This document shows, piece after piece, positions 30,423 to 42,615 of a stretch of 64,000 bases of DNA. The translations under genes were made by a program, and so were the position numbers. Every line of letters begins with the position of its first letter. Within the stretch, counting starts at the first letter, position 1. The notes under the pieces were generated by a model. That model saw nothing but the letters and a program-made list of their open reading frames with translations. It ran no database searches and was not told the origin of the DNA. Source of the DNA: Hemileia vastatrix (lineage: Eukaryota; Basidiomycota; Pucciniomycetes; Pucciniales; Zaghouaniaceae); contig JASXTE010000002.1 of assembly GCA_030280995.1 (NCBI GenBank), positions 34,471,683-34,535,682 of the forward strand. Reading direction: 5' to 3'.

Positions 30423-31720
30423 AATGGCAACTCTTGCTAATCCTGACTTTGGACCTGTGATTCTCACTTGATTCACTGCTCCTAAATACAATGCATGTAA
30501 ACAATGCATTCATTTGAGCAGAACTTGCACCTTCACTCTTCCAACCCCAGATGCTGAGCTCTGCAACAGGGACTGTGATTCTTGTAACTCCAAAAAGAAA
30601 ATATGTGACAGGGATAATAACTACCCTTCTCCTTCTCCTTCTCCATCTCTCAAATAAATTTCTAGATCCTAAACTAGATATCCAGAGCTTGTTCCAGCTT
30701 CTTCTTCCTTATCCTTAGCCCCATAAAGAAGATCTAAAAGATCTGTGCTAGATCCACCACAACAAGACCTTCTTTAAGTTCTCAAGCATCTGCTTTTATC
30801 TCTAAAAATAAAGCTCCTAGGCTGCTAAACCACATCCAGGAGGCCTTACTGCCTCACTGGAAAGCAAAAATTAGGCTCAAATCAGCCAAAACCAGTCTCA
30901 GAATGCCCAAATTTAACCAGAAATAAACAATAATAATCAGAAAAAGCCTCATAGTGCTCCCAGAGCTATGAAATCCAAATTTTAAACAACAAACAACAAA
31001 AAAAATGCTGAGCATACTTCCAGAAGACTAGTTAAGGCTCCTCAACAAGCTTCCAGAGCTCCCAACACTTCTCCAAAATAAAAATCTCCACCTCCTTTCA
31101 GAAGAAGAAACTAAATTTCTCTGTTGCCTGCCAACTATTCTTCTGAAAGCTCCTTCTCTTCAAAATCCTCATCCAGAAGGCATCACTTTTCTTCAAAATA
31201 AACTTCTCCTACTCCATCCTACCATAATTCTATAAAACCATCACCTGTAGCAAATTCAACTTTATCTGAAAACAACCACAGCCCCACTACACCTACCAAA
31301 CACCAGGATCATCTTGATTCCAGTCCACCTTCTCATCACTCTATTAAAAAAGATCCAGAAAATCCTTATCAATCTCTGGTGGATTCTCCATCAACCAATC
31401 AACCTTCTTCTTCTTCAGAAGTAAATATTCCAGCTGCTTATAAATTATATGAGCTTCCAAACTGTAATTACCCATTGATCCCCACCAACAATTTTTTCTA
31501 ACAAGAATATTTTTTGTGCAGATGGCACCTCTCCTCCTGAATCTTCATTTGGAGTTGGCCAAACTTTACAGATTTTGTTCACCCTGGATTATGGTGACAT
31601 GAAAAAAGAACCTAAGCATCATGTGCTCCAACATGTTAAAACCCTTCTCTCTCCATGGCCCACATAAGGAGTTTGAAAAATCTTCAAGGATGAAGCTTCT
31701 TGATGACCATTAGAAAATTT
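30423..31720 (+). pseudogene. Cys-rich (Zn2Cys6-like) protein gene, copy 2, broken
   Basis: It starts ATGGCAACTCTTGC and encodes C-K-Q-C-x6-C, then C-N-R-D-C-D-S-C-x6-C (about 30,496-30,608), a complete CX2CX6C...CX2CX6C pattern. It then runs through a Ser/Pro/Lys-rich region to 'AYKLYELPNCNYPLIPTNNF' near 31,435-31,500. Stops (TGA about 30,468, TAA about 30,655 and 30,670, others) are scattered, so it is dead. Many can be explained by one transition. It is probably the same family as copy 1. The two lie head-to-tail about 1.3 kb apart. Confidence 0.5.
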
Positions 31721-31910
31721 CCAGAAATATCAAGCATACCTATCAACATTCCATCCCCATTTTATATTTTTCTTCTACTTCCCTCCCAGAAAATTTCATT
31801 TCAGATCATTAAACCCCAAAAGTATATCCAGTAGATTGCACTTCAAAACCCAAAATACCTCTTCCAATCTAAACAAAATACAGAAGAGGAACCATGTGCA
31901 TGATAAAAAA

Positions 31911-33085
31911 TGTCAGTGTATCTAGTATATAGGTATGATTTAATAGTATTTATTAATGGTCCTACTACTTATTTATAAATTATTTAGTGATTAAAACTCA
32001 GGGGAAGAATAATAAAATAGTTATACTCAAATAAAACTCACAATACTTGGATTAAATGTGTGCTAGTGGTGGAAAATAGATAAATAGAATATATTTATAG
32101 CTTATATAAAGATAATATCAATTTATAAAGGCTTTATAATATATTTCTGAATGATAATAATTGTGTTTAAATGTTTAATTGAATTTTAGTATGTAAGTGA
32201 TGTCTAATAACCGTCAAAATCCTCCCTTACTTATACTAAAATACACTGGAGTGCACAGACCTTCAATCCAGATGATATCACTGCTATCCCTGGCAATTAC
32301 AGAACTGTGAGGGCCCATCACCTCCCCATGGCGTCCAATTCAAGCAGATTCAACACCCAGACCTACAGTAACTACCCTCCATAACAATTAATGATAACAC
32401 AGACCCATACCATAAATAGAAAATCCAGATAAAAGCAGATACCATAAAGAAACAGGTAAAATAACTAATCCAAAAAGGATAAAATGAAAATCAAAGCATA
32501 TAAAGGAAGCAAATGAAATGCCCAAGCCCCCAATAACATCCCCAAGCATCCATATTAACCCAGAAATGACCTCCCAACCCATAAATCCGTGAATATCCAT
32601 CCAAGGAAACAGATTAAGTTGTCCAAACTGAGTGTATGCACCTGAAATAGATGTCTATGCTTCTGTAGGGGTGGTGAGTCGACTGGATACGTCCATATGA
32701 CCTAAAATAAGCAGAAAAACAAAGGTTATAGGCTATGAAGAGGCTAAAATCCACTTATAGACCTAAATATGCATAATATACTGCATATTTCACTGAATAT
32801 GAGATTTATGTATACATATAAGCTTATGTATGTCAATAATTACTTAATATCACTTAAGATAAATATATTATGACTCCATTAACACCTTAATAAGTATTAT
32901 TAGGCTATGGATAAGCTATTTAAACTACTATAATTTATATAATAGAGTAATAATTATATATATATGTAATATAATCATATATATTATTGTTTTAACCTTA
33001 TTTTTAAGATATAAGCTTAATGTACTTAAGGTAAATTTATTTCAAGTATCAGAAATACTTATTCCTAGGGATATCTAGGCTGACA
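31911..33085 (-). repeat. Solo LTR related to the Gypsy-1 type
   Basis: Starts TGTCAGTGTATCTAG, ends ATCTAGGCTGACA. The TGTCAG/CTGACA termini are identical to Gypsy-1, and its first 30 bases resemble the Gypsy-1 LTR read in the same direction. AAAAA flanks both sides (31,906-31,910; 33,086-33,090). That is a 5-bp duplication of low information. 1,175 bp, no genes inside. Confidence 0.65.
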
Positions 33086-34208
33086 AAAAACCAGAGGATT
33101 CTTCATCCAAACACCACATTACTTTTAATATATTCTTATTTTCTTCCATATCTTCAGATCTCTTCCAGATGTTTCTAAAGAAAATTCTATAAATCAAATA
33201 TACTGAACAAAAATTCTAATAAAATTTTTCCTAATTTAAACTTCTACATGAAAAAATAATTAAAAAATCAATAACCATAACATATTTTTTTAAAACAGAA
33301 ACAATATTAAATTACATATAACTACAAACTACCAAAAACATTGAAATAAAATGTAAAATTATAATGCCCAAATTTGAGACACTGAGAAAATACAAAATAA
33401 AAAAATTAAATGGGATCCCCCAGCCAATTGATGAGCTGATCCCCTGATACCTTACCCACATCCAAGTCCCACTTGATCGGGATACACCTATTTTAATTTT
33501 TAAATAATTTGAGATAAATAATAGAATAAAAAAATAATGATAAAATAATGATAAATAAAATGATGATAAAGAAAATAATTTAAAAATTAAAAAAATAAGA
33601 GAAATGGTGTTTCCTGGCCAATTGATGAGCCATTCCCAACCAATGCTTGCCTAATTCTAGCTGAAACTGATGTGGTGACACCATATAATTTGATTTTTAT
33701 AACTTTTGCACCCATTATCCAAATTACCCTCATGAAAAATTAAAAAAAAGGAGGAAAACAAAAATAATCTAAACCAACTATCAGTCACAACCAAATCAAC
33801 AACCCAACTGAAGATAGAGCCAGTTGAAGTCCAAAGAAAAGTTCAATGGGTGGGCTCCCTCCAATAAGTAAAAAAATGGGAGACCACCAGTGATCCTCCA
33901 CAAATTCAAAAGATCAAATATTCCAGAACTAGTCAAATCCACTTTAAAGTCATAGTGGACTATAAACCTGAATAAGAAAGAAAAACACTAGAATTCAACT
34001 TGGAAAATTTTAAAGACTTGAAACAGACATTCTAGGTTAAATTTTCTACAGAGCATCCATCTCATCAGTTATCCCACACTTGCCAAAATAAAATCTATAA
34101 GACCCCCCTGGGTACCTTTTAACCAACACATAACATCCTATATAAACATCCACAAGGTGAAAAGACCAGCACTTGAAGACCAGGGAAAATCAAGTTTAAA
34201 GTCATAGA
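33086..34208. other. AT-rich non-coding stretch
   Basis: No gene is seen. A GCCAATTGATGAGC block occurs twice (about 33,423 and 33,619), both inside short inverted contexts. The segment 34,015-34,110 recurs at 37,462-37,565 on the other side of Copia-4 (see there). Confidence 0.5.
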
Positions 34209-34980
34209 TGTAGAATTTAAAGCTCGGAGAAAGGCTAAACACAGTTCAATAAGCAACTTTGCACATTACAACAAAAAGTAACTACAAAAAAGTGTGTGCT
34301 AAAACTGAACAAAAGACTATATTCTCCCCACACAGTGCAATGACTGTCAGAAGTGGCCAAAAGGAAAGCAAGATACAGGAGGAAGCAATGGAGAGAGAAA
34401 AGAGAATAGAGAGAAAAATATTTGGATTTATTTCAGAAATAAAAAATACCTAAACACAGGTCAATAAGCAACTTTGCACCTTACAACAACAAGTAACTAC
34501 AATAAAGCCTGTGCTGTAACTATAAGGGACACAAGTGTGAGATTCTGTGGTTAGGACCAAAGTTATTAGTAGAAAAGAAAACAGAAAAGAAAAGGAAAGA
34601 GCCTAAAAAAAGATTCTATTATCCCCACAAAGTGCAATGACTGTCAGAAGCAACCAAAGGGAAAGAAAGGGAAAGGGGGAAGCAATGGAGGGAGTAAAGA
34701 GAATAGAAAGAAAAAGATTTGGATGGGGAAAACTGAAAAAAGCAAGAAGAAACTTGATTATAAGAAAAATTCCACCATCCAAAAAAATAGAAAACAACTC
34801 AATGTTGATAAAAAGCTACTAAACTACAATACAGAAACAGAGAAAAAAAGATTCAAAGACACAATTCCCATGAGAGGAAAAATTGACACTCCAGGTACAG
34901 AAAAATGTCTTCAAGGTCCAGGTTGAGGAATATGACTCCGGATTGGAAAGAATATTTTTTCTCAATTCTGGAACTTGTAT
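34209..34980 (-). repeat. Copia-4 left LTR with internal tandem duplication
   Basis: Contains two tandem copies (about 34,230-34,452 and 34,453-34,700) of a 230-bp unit beginning AACACAGTTCAATAAGCAAC and including CACAGTGCAATGACTGTCAG. The same pair is found in the right LTR. The shared part ends 'CTCAATTCTGGAACTTGTAT' at about 34,980. Confidence 0.75.
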
Positions 34981-36281
34981 TTTTAGAATCACAGAAGCTT
35001 TAAAAAAAGAGTTGGAAATGGATCCTCCCATGTAATTCTTCCCATTTTGTGAAATGATGAAATTGGAAGCAGGATTGATGGGAGCAGGAATAAGAAAACA
35101 GCCAGCCTTCCATAGAAATCCAAGAGAAATGAGATTCCTGCCAAAATCAGGGAAATAAAGTGTTTCAGAAAAATAGATTTTCCCTTTAAGTCCTCCTGAT
35201 GCAGAAACTTTTCCATTACCAGTGGCCAAAATGTATTTTTCCATTCCAGAAAGTTGAATTCAACCATTTTCAGGCTGAAAGTTAATAAAGCTGTCTCTTT
35301 TGTTAAAAATGTGAAAGGTGGAACCAGAATCAATGATTGAAGGAATATTGATGGAGTGAGAAGCCATGGAGGCAAATAAATTGGAGATAAAATCAGAGTT
35401 TGATTCCTTAGAGCAATAAGCAACAGTTCCAAAAAGAAACTCTTCATCAGGAGGAAGCGAAAAGGCATAATTGGCTGCAGGTTTGGGAGATTCTTATTTT
35501 GGAGTAACAGTTTCAGGATTAAAAGTGTAATCCTTTGAAGAAGAAGAGGGAGAGTTTTCTTGGTTCTTCTTGGTGGGGAGTTCAGGATGTTGAGATAAAC
35601 AGTGACTGTCATCATGCCCAAAATTTTGACTGTGAACAGAACAGGAGAGTTTACTGTGTGCCTTGGATTTGGATTATTTTGAGGGTTTGTGAGAAGAAGA
35701 GTGAGCATTGGCGATTGACATGATGTTGTGAAGCTCATCAAATGCTTTGTCATAAGCAGCATAATCCAGGAAAGAGGACAAAACATCATCAAGGTGCAAA
35801 TTGTCAATTTTCTGCCTTTCTCTGGCAAGAAGACAACACCAGTGTTTGAAGGAAGGAGAAAGAGTGGCAAAGAAGATATAAGTAAGGATTTCCTGGGGAA
35901 TGATGAGACCAGAATGGTAATATGGAACTTGATGCTTTTGACTGCATCCACATAAACTTTGGAGTCTCCTCCTTCAGGGAGAGAAAGAGTAGCCATGGAT
36001 AAGAAATGATAGATTCTAGGTCCAAATTTATTACTAGCATGCCTACATTCCCATTCTGTCCACATGGTGTGAGAGGTGTGGCATGTAGTTACAAGTTTCT
36101 TGTTTGCTTCATCATGTCCTGTAAAAATCTTGTACTTACACCTGGTTTCATTTTTGATCCATTGTGAAAGTTCAGCTTTGGTTTCAGAATCTTTAGGAGG
36201 TCCATCATTAGAGGGTAGAGGAGCAAGGATTTGACCAGAAACTAAGCCAAAAAGATCCAGAACTTCAAAGTGAAGGTGCAT
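34981..36281 (-). pseudogene. Copia-4 gag-protease fragment
   Basis: On the minus strand Gag text runs from 36,281 ('LSQWIKNETRCKYKIFTG', 'MWTEWECRHASNKFGPRIYHFLSMATLSLPEGGDSKVYVD'). A frame change follows near 35,930, with a stop near 35,670. Protease comes next with 'IIDSGSTFHIF' near 35,300-35,335 and 'FSETLYFPDFGRNLISLGFLWKAGC'. The frame then enters the LTR at about 34,980. In other copia elements pre-integrase and integrase would follow, so more than 3 kb is missing. Confidence 0.8.
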
Positions 36282-36503
36282 GGTTAATTTTCAGGTGCAA
36301 AAGAATCATCAGTAAGAGGAGAAATCATTTTTCTACTGGAATCTTGATTGGAGGCCATGATTATCTTGTGTAAACAGAAGAGATTTGGACAAAAAGAGAA
36401 TGTGATGAGAAGAGGGTGATCCAAAATCTGTGAGAAAGGCTGTTTCATTTTTCAGCAAGCGGTTTTGTTACAATTATACCTGAAGGAGGTGCTTTAGGAA
36501 AAT

Positions 36504-36515
36504 GGGCCCATAACC
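36504..36515 (-). promoter_or_regulatory. Copia-4 primer-binding site
   Basis: On the minus strand GGTTATGGGCCC directly follows the LTR end CTTCTTCA. It differs at one base from the complement of the initiator-tRNA(Met) anticodon stem-loop (GGTTATGAGCCC), the site where Drosophila copia is primed. Confidence 0.6.
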
Positions 36516-37288
36516 TGAAGAAGTTTTAGCACAGAGAAAGAATAAAGACAGTTCAATTAGCAACTGTGCACATTAAAACAACAATTAAGTACAACAAAGT
36601 GTGTGCTAACACTGAAAAAAAGACTCTATTCTCCCCACACATTGCAATGACTGTCAGAAGTGGCAAAAGGGAAATAAATGGACAGAAGGAAAAAATAGAG
36701 GGAGAAAAGAGAATAAAAAGAAAAATAATTGTATTTGTTTCAAGAATAAAAGATACCTAAACACAGTTCAATCAGCAACTGTGAAACTTTCAACAACAAG
36801 TAACTACAACAAATTATGTGCTAAAACTATAAGGGACATAAGTGTGAGCTTCTGTAGCTAGGACCAACATTATTAGTAGAAAATAAAACAAAAAAGGAGA
36901 GGAAGAAGCTTAAAAAAACTCTATTCTCCCCACACAGTGTAATGACTTTCAGAAGCAGCTAAAGGGAAAAGCAAGTGAAAGGAGGAAGAAATGTAGGGAG
37001 AAAAGTGAATTAAAAGAAAAATATTTGCATGGGGAAAACCAAAACAGAAAGCAGAGACTTGATTATATGACAAAGTCCACCATCCAAACAATAGAAAAAA
37101 AACTTAACATCAATAAAAATCTACTAAAATACAATACAAAAACAGAGAAAAACAAAGCAGTAAAAGACACAACTCCCATACAAGAAAAATTGATAATCCA
37201 GCTACAGAAACACATCCTTGAAGTCCAGGTTGAGGAATATGACTATGGATGGGAAAGATTATTTGTTCTCAATTCTGGAACTTGTATC
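36516..37288 (-). repeat. Copia-4 right LTR with internal tandem duplication
   Basis: Matches the left LTR. Its two tandem units lie at about 36,545-36,757 and 36,758-37,030. Begins TGAAGAAGTTTTAGCACAG. The shared end is the same as at 34,980. Confidence 0.75.
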
Positions 37289-37461
37289 TTGATGTTTCCT
37301 TGGCTGAAAAAGGTAGGAAAAGACAATATGAGCATGGTGGATGAGGAGAAATGATGGAGAAGAGCTGGGAGAAGAACTGGGTCAGGTATTTAATGCAGAA
37401 ATTTCTATAATATAGCTTTAAAACATGTGAAAAGAAACCAATACTATTGCTCAACTAAATT

Positions 37462-37565
37462 AAGAGAAAGGGTTGGAAACAGACAATCTGGGGTAGCTTT
37501 TGATAGAGAATCCAGCCCATCAGTTGCCCCTACACTTCCCGAGATCAAATCTAGAAGCCCCACCC
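37462..37565. repeat. Second copy of the 100-bp segment at 34,015-34,110
   Basis: GAAACAGAC(A/-)TCT.GG..., CATC.GTT.CCC and 'CAAATCTAGAAGCCCC' against 'AAAATCTATAAGACCC' align over about 95 bp in the same orientation. The pair flanks Copia-4. Origin unclear: an internal repeat of the host element or an LTR fragment. Confidence 0.55.
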
Positions 37566-37639
37566 ATGAGAGCCTTCTATAAAATGTATACTACAAAACA
37601 TGTTGCACTGAAATAACCAACAAACCAAAGAAAATTAAA

Positions 37640-38880
37640 GGAATTGTCCATAGTTTACCCTCATTTCCAAGTCATTCTTCTTCACTTCTAGCTCTTCTAG
37701 GATAAACCCTCTTCACTAGACCTGAAGCCACTCTTCTCTTTAAGAATGCACCATCAGGCTCTTCTAAAATATAAGAACATCCAGAGACCTGAGATTTGAC
37801 TCTTTAAGGTCCATTCCACCTTTCAGCAAACATCTTTTCTTACTGACTATCCAAAATTCTATGATACATTAACACCAAAAAACAAGTTTTTAAGAGATTC
37901 CTGAGCCTATGAGCTGATTTCTTGTCCCAATATCTAGCTAATTGATTTATAATTTTCATCATTCTAGAGTATGATTTCTCTTGAAATTCTTCTCTACATT
38001 TCAACTGTTGCATCCTGGAACAGTGCATATTTTCTGTTGAGCATACATCATCCCAATCAATTCCAAGATAAAAAACAGCTTCCAAATCCACTGGTAAAGA
38101 TACCTTCTGCCCAAAAATTATTTCATGTAGAGAATAGCCAGTTTTCCTCTTCACAGTCACTCTATCAAAAAAGATTGCCAAGGATAAATAATGCCTCTAT
38201 TATCCAGCACTATCTCCCACATTTTCACCAAAGCATTCTTGATAACCTGATGGCCTCTTTCAACCATGCCTTGTGCTTCATAATAATAAGCTGTAGAAAC
38301 TCTGACCTTGGAACCAATACTAGCAACTGCTTTCCTAAATTTAATTCAAAACTCTGGCCCACCATCAGCAATGGCTAATTTTATTAAGCCCTATGTATAA
38401 ACTCATTCCTTCTTAAAAAATTCTGCCACATTTTTAGAAGTCAAATTAACCAGATGCATCATCTCAACCCAGACAGACAAATCATCCATTGAAACAATTA
38501 AACATTTGTATCATCCCTTTTTGATATGAACAGCATTCAGGCTGACTCTTATAAAAAAACACATTTGATTCACCAGTAGAATGACCAATTTTGTTTGATT
38601 TCAATAAAATTCTCCTTTGACATTCTTCACAAGATTAAACCCAACCCTTTACAGCCAACTTCATACCAGGCCACCAAAATCTTTCTTCTACTCTTCTATA
38701 AGTCTCTCTAAAGCCTCTATGACCAAGGTCTTCATGAAAAAACTTCAAGAAAACTTCTTGACCCTTCTTCTGAGTCACCACCACTTGTGGGTTTTTATGG
38801 TTTCTCCTCATCAATCTTCACCATGCAATATTTGGGGGGGGGGTCTTGCTAGCAAGTCCTCAGCTTGAAGTCATATGGAA
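37640..38880 (-). pseudogene. Gypsy-2-type integrase remnant
   Basis: On the minus strand: 'KFFHEDLGHRGFRETYRRVEERFWWPGMK' (two His; near 38,660-38,745), then 'SCEECQRRILLKSNK' (C-x2-C), giving an intact HHCC zinc site. Then a decayed first catalytic region with many stops (38,400-38,560). Next is 'STAYYYEAQGMVERGHQVIKNALVKMW' with the catalytic E near 38,270. The frame 38,181-37,840 has 'FDRVTVKRKTGYSLHEIIFGQKVSLPVDLE', and finally 'RWNGP.RVKSQVSGCSYIL'. This C-terminal pattern belongs to the same gypsy type as the RT at 56.4 kb. Its partner RT is not in the window. Confidence 0.82.
38819..38860 (+). repeat. CACTA-type terminal repeat, isolated left end
   Basis: CACCATGCAATATTTGGGG..TCTTGCTAGCAAGTC resembles the termini of the MITE at 39,812-40,050. 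No partner end was found nearby. It cuts the integrase remnant. Confidence 0.55.
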
Positions 38881-39808
38881 CTCAGATGGAACTAAGTCTG
38901 AGGAGATACTGAACTCTCAATTGAAATAAGCTTTATTCACTACACAAATGATAGTGAATCATCACTGAAAACATAGTAAAATTGTCATAATAACTGAAGG
39001 GAAACCAGAAAAGGGTTTTTTAAGAACCTACTCAACACACAGTATTTTTTAATTAAACTTCCTTGAATAATACTTCATTATTTTAGTTTAATCAATTGAA
39101 TCAATATGATCATATTATTTCCTAATTATTAAGTGTAATAGTCTTATAAAATATTTAAGATAACATTTAAAAAATAATTGGTGCTTTTTTTCTACTCTCT
39201 GGAACTATTTTCTAGAATCAAAAAGCTGTAATTTTTGAATTAATACAATAGAAACTTAATTTCTTTGATTTAACTCTTGAGCTTCTAGATTACTCAATGA
39301 TTCATCACAATCTATTGAAATATTTTAAAAAATCACAGAATCAACAGAAGTATTAAATTATTTATTATAGAATACACGTAAAAACATGGAACACCAAAAT
39401 TTAAAGCATGGTAGTTATTATTGAAGCTTTTTAAATGAATGAAGCACCTTCACAACTTATTTATAATAATTACTTTCAACTGAAAAAATATTTGATTATT
39501 TATCTCAGAATTCAAATGTTTCTTTAGGCTTTAGACTTCAATGTCTTCGCTGGTCATAGTAAATTCAAGAAAATGATTTAAAAATTAAATAAATATTTCC
39601 CTCTTCTTAACATTATACCAGTTTCTCAGATACTAGGACAATATATATAATAATTTATGGGTTAGGAAGATAACTAGATGAATTTCAGAACTCATTTTTT
39701 ATTAGTATCATAAATATTATTTTGGCATATTTTCAGTTAGTTAAGTAATTTAGAGAGCTCAAAAAAATTACCACCTAGTGAGTTATTGTTATAAAAACAA
39801 AGTTAAAA
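38881..39808. other. AT-rich non-coding stretch
   Basis: No gene is seen. It probably contains the remainder of the CACTA-type element that begins at 38,819. Confidence 0.4.
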
Positions 39809-39811
39809 TAT

Positions 39812-40050
39812 CACTGTGCAATATGGGGGACGGACTTGTTATTAAGTCTGCAACCTTGGACTCAAATTCACCACAGATTGAACACACATTGAGCTATTGA
39901 AAAAGGAACCATAAAATCAGGGATGAACACCACTCAGCAGAATATTTTTAGGTGGGTGTTCAAGTAAACTTCAGTCTGAGTTCTGTATGATTTCTGTCTG
40001 ATTTCAGGGTGGGGACTTGCTAGCAAGTCTGCCCCCTATATTGCATAGTG
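39812..40050. mobile_element. CACTA-type MITE
   Basis: Left end CACTGTGCAATATGGGGGAC; right end, read inverted, CACTATGCAATATAGGGGGC. Both are followed by ACTTG...AAGT, and the right one has the palindrome GACTTGCTAGCAAGTC. The 3-bp duplication TAT lies at 39,809-39,811 and 40,051-40,053. CACTA ends with a 3-bp duplication are diagnostic for the CMC/CACTA superfamily. 239 bp, non-coding, so it would need a transposase from elsewhere. Confidence 0.82.
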
Positions 40051-40053
40051 TAT

Positions 40054-42615
40054 GCCTAAAGGATTGAAAATAAATTTAAATTAATAAAATAATATTTCTT
40101 GTCAATGCAATATAACTAGTATGGTGCAAGCTAATGCTGATATTTGACAAAAAAATACTTCTCATCTGGAGATAAACATCACAAGCTTCAAAGAGTGTTC
40201 CCATGTAAGAAAAGGTGCTCAAGATCATATTTCAGAATTATTTAAATTTCAAGGGCTCTATCAAAGCAATAGAGCTTATATTTTTTATCAGCCTGGATAA
40301 CCCCAGGACTGAGTAAAAAGTACTTATAGATTATTTTAAACACATGGACTATACATGGGAACAATGAATAAAGGTACACAAGTTGTATACATAAGTGAAA
40401 TTTATGATAAAATACAATATATGCCATTATAACACCTTATATACACTCATATATCCACCCTTTATAAGTATTTTGTACTTAATATTAAGTTGAAAAGTTT
40501 TGGGTAACCTTAAGAACCTTAATTATATAGCTAAATAATTTTTAAGAACACTTAAAGCTGTTGTTTTCATTGTTTTATGTGAAAAACAACAAATGTGCTT
40601 TAAATGACTTAAACGTTGAATATATGTGCTATAAATTTAATAATATTAAAAATGTGGTTTGAAAGATAAATTTGTCTTAATTAGGACTATTTATTTGGCT
40701 ACTCAAATGCATAAAAATAACACTTTTTAAATTTGGTGTTTTTCTGCCAGATATGGCCTCTGTGTACTGGCCACATACTGCCTGCATTTTTCTTATTTGA
40801 ATAGATTTATTCCTAGAAAAGTTAGCTTTTTCACACTAAAATTAACCCAAACTCTATTCCCACTGTGTGGAAACACACTAAAATAGGTGACAGGCACTTA
40901 TTTAGTGTCCTAATTTAATTATAAGTGCATTGACCTTATTATATGCACTAATTTAATTAATAACCTCAATCTTGGAGCCTTTAATTCACTACCATGCTTA
41001 AATTACACCAAATTAGTCAAGGATTTACCCATGAAAGCTCCTTCCAAGGATTGCATGTAGTTACCCCATATCTCACATTGTTTTTTGAGTTTTTAAGTGG
41101 TTTCTCAGTCAATATTGGTTATTTTTGGATGGGAATTTAACATAGTATATTGTCATAATTAGCCCCATAATTTCTACTTTTTATCCCCCTTAATATTTTT
41201 TAATATTTAGTGTTATTCTTTCTTTTTTTAGTCTTTTATTCTAAGGTATTAAATGAATATACTCTCTTTTTACTTATTTGTTTTTTTTGATGGATTATCC
41301 CTATTACACCAGGATTTTAGCAGGTGATATCATTCTTATTATGTTATTGGTAATTCTTTATGTTTTTGACAGGTGTATTAGCTAAAATGAGGCTTCATTA
41401 GCCCTTTATAGGACTGGTAAATCAAGGGGGTTCATTGAAGGATTATTGGATATAAAAGGATGGTGTTTTGGGTCTTGTATTCTACATTCTTTATCATTAC
41501 AATGAAAATATATAACCAATACAGTTACAATAAATATCAATAGTATTTATAAAAGTCTTTGAATAGCATCTGAGTTATTACATCTATCTTTCTAATAACT
41601 ATAAGATTGTAACCCATTTATAATTAGTGAGATTTAAATTACTGAGACCCTTATATTGAGTTATATTTTAATAATTATTGGATTTGTACTACAGTATTCA
41701 TATAGGACAATTTAAATCTTCTAGAAAAATGACTAATCAATCTATTCATGTCTCTGTAGTTGAACTCAGCCTGACATTTTTAATCATTCTATCATTTTAT
41801 TCATAGAATAACTTCCATATAACACCTTTTTTATGAAAGATATAATAGATAATTTGAGTCATGACAACATATAATTCTGCCATTATAAGAATCAAGTTTT
41901 GATTAGTATAAATTTAAGAACATACTTAAAATTATGTGTACAAATATTTCAGACTTTCCTCTGAAATTATATTAAATAAAATTGTAGAGCCTCATACTTT
42001 TGGCTTGTGAAATAAATAACTCACAAGAAAAAGTTACATCTCTATATTTGCATATTATTCTCAAGTTAGAAATATAGGTTAATTTTTTTGAATAATTTAT
42101 TTTAAATGTGATTATAAAACCTATGGGTAAAAATCAATTATTTTATAAATTAAATGAGTAAATATATTTGATATTTTAAAAAAAATTCTTTAAAAATTCT
42201 CTTATATATTCCAATCATAAAATTTTATTACTTAAATAAATTATTTTTATTTAAATTAATTTAAACCGAGATTATTTTGACTTTACAGTGAAGATTGAAC
42301 AAAAAAAAGAAGTTCATAAGTTAATTTTAATTGAAATTTAATATTTAAAATTTTTTTTTGTTTCTATTTTGAACATTTCCAATTTTATGTATTGGGGTTT
42401 ATTTAAAATTAAACATAAAAATGTATGTGAAAGAATTTGATACTAAGAAGGAACTAAATGATTTTTTTAAAATAGATATTTTTTTTCTTTAAAGTATAAT
42501 GAATATAAAAAGATATTCAACACCTTTTTATAGATATTAGTGAAATATATACATTACAGGGGAAAAACCCTGAAATAGATGTCTAGTTCAGTTTTTGGTT
42601 GAAGGGTACAATTCT
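40054..42615. other. AT-rich sequence, no gene recognised
   Basis: No frame of note. A TATA-like GGATATAAAAGG near 41,447 resembles the promoter region of the Gypsy-3 LTR (GGATATAAAAGG near 57,767), so a worn LTR may lie around 41.2-41.6 kb. Its ends could not be found. Confidence 0.4.

Larger units (their letters stand above)
34209..37288 (-). mobile_element. Copia-4, internally deleted Ty1/copia element
   Basis: Similar segments at 34,209-34,980 and 36,516-37,288 act as LTRs around a minus-strand gag-protease fragment. Integrase, RT and RNase H are absent: the protease frame runs directly into the left repeat. The right repeat is bounded by TGAAGAAG and, on the minus strand, by GGTTATGGGCCC just inside. 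The outer right end was not resolved to the base and no target duplication was found. A deletion derivative of this kind would depend on a full copy. Confidence 0.7.

Noticed and set aside
37025..37354. 109-codon frame in the Copia-4 right LTR
   Set aside because: It spans the LTR and flanking DNA, is Lys/Asn-rich from A-rich sequence, and is not kept in the left LTR.
41200..41620. Possible worn LTR with a TATA element near 41,447
   Set aside because: Only the promoter-like GGATATAAAAGG resembles Gypsy-3. No TG/CA ends or duplication could be set, so it is mentioned only in the description of the stretch.
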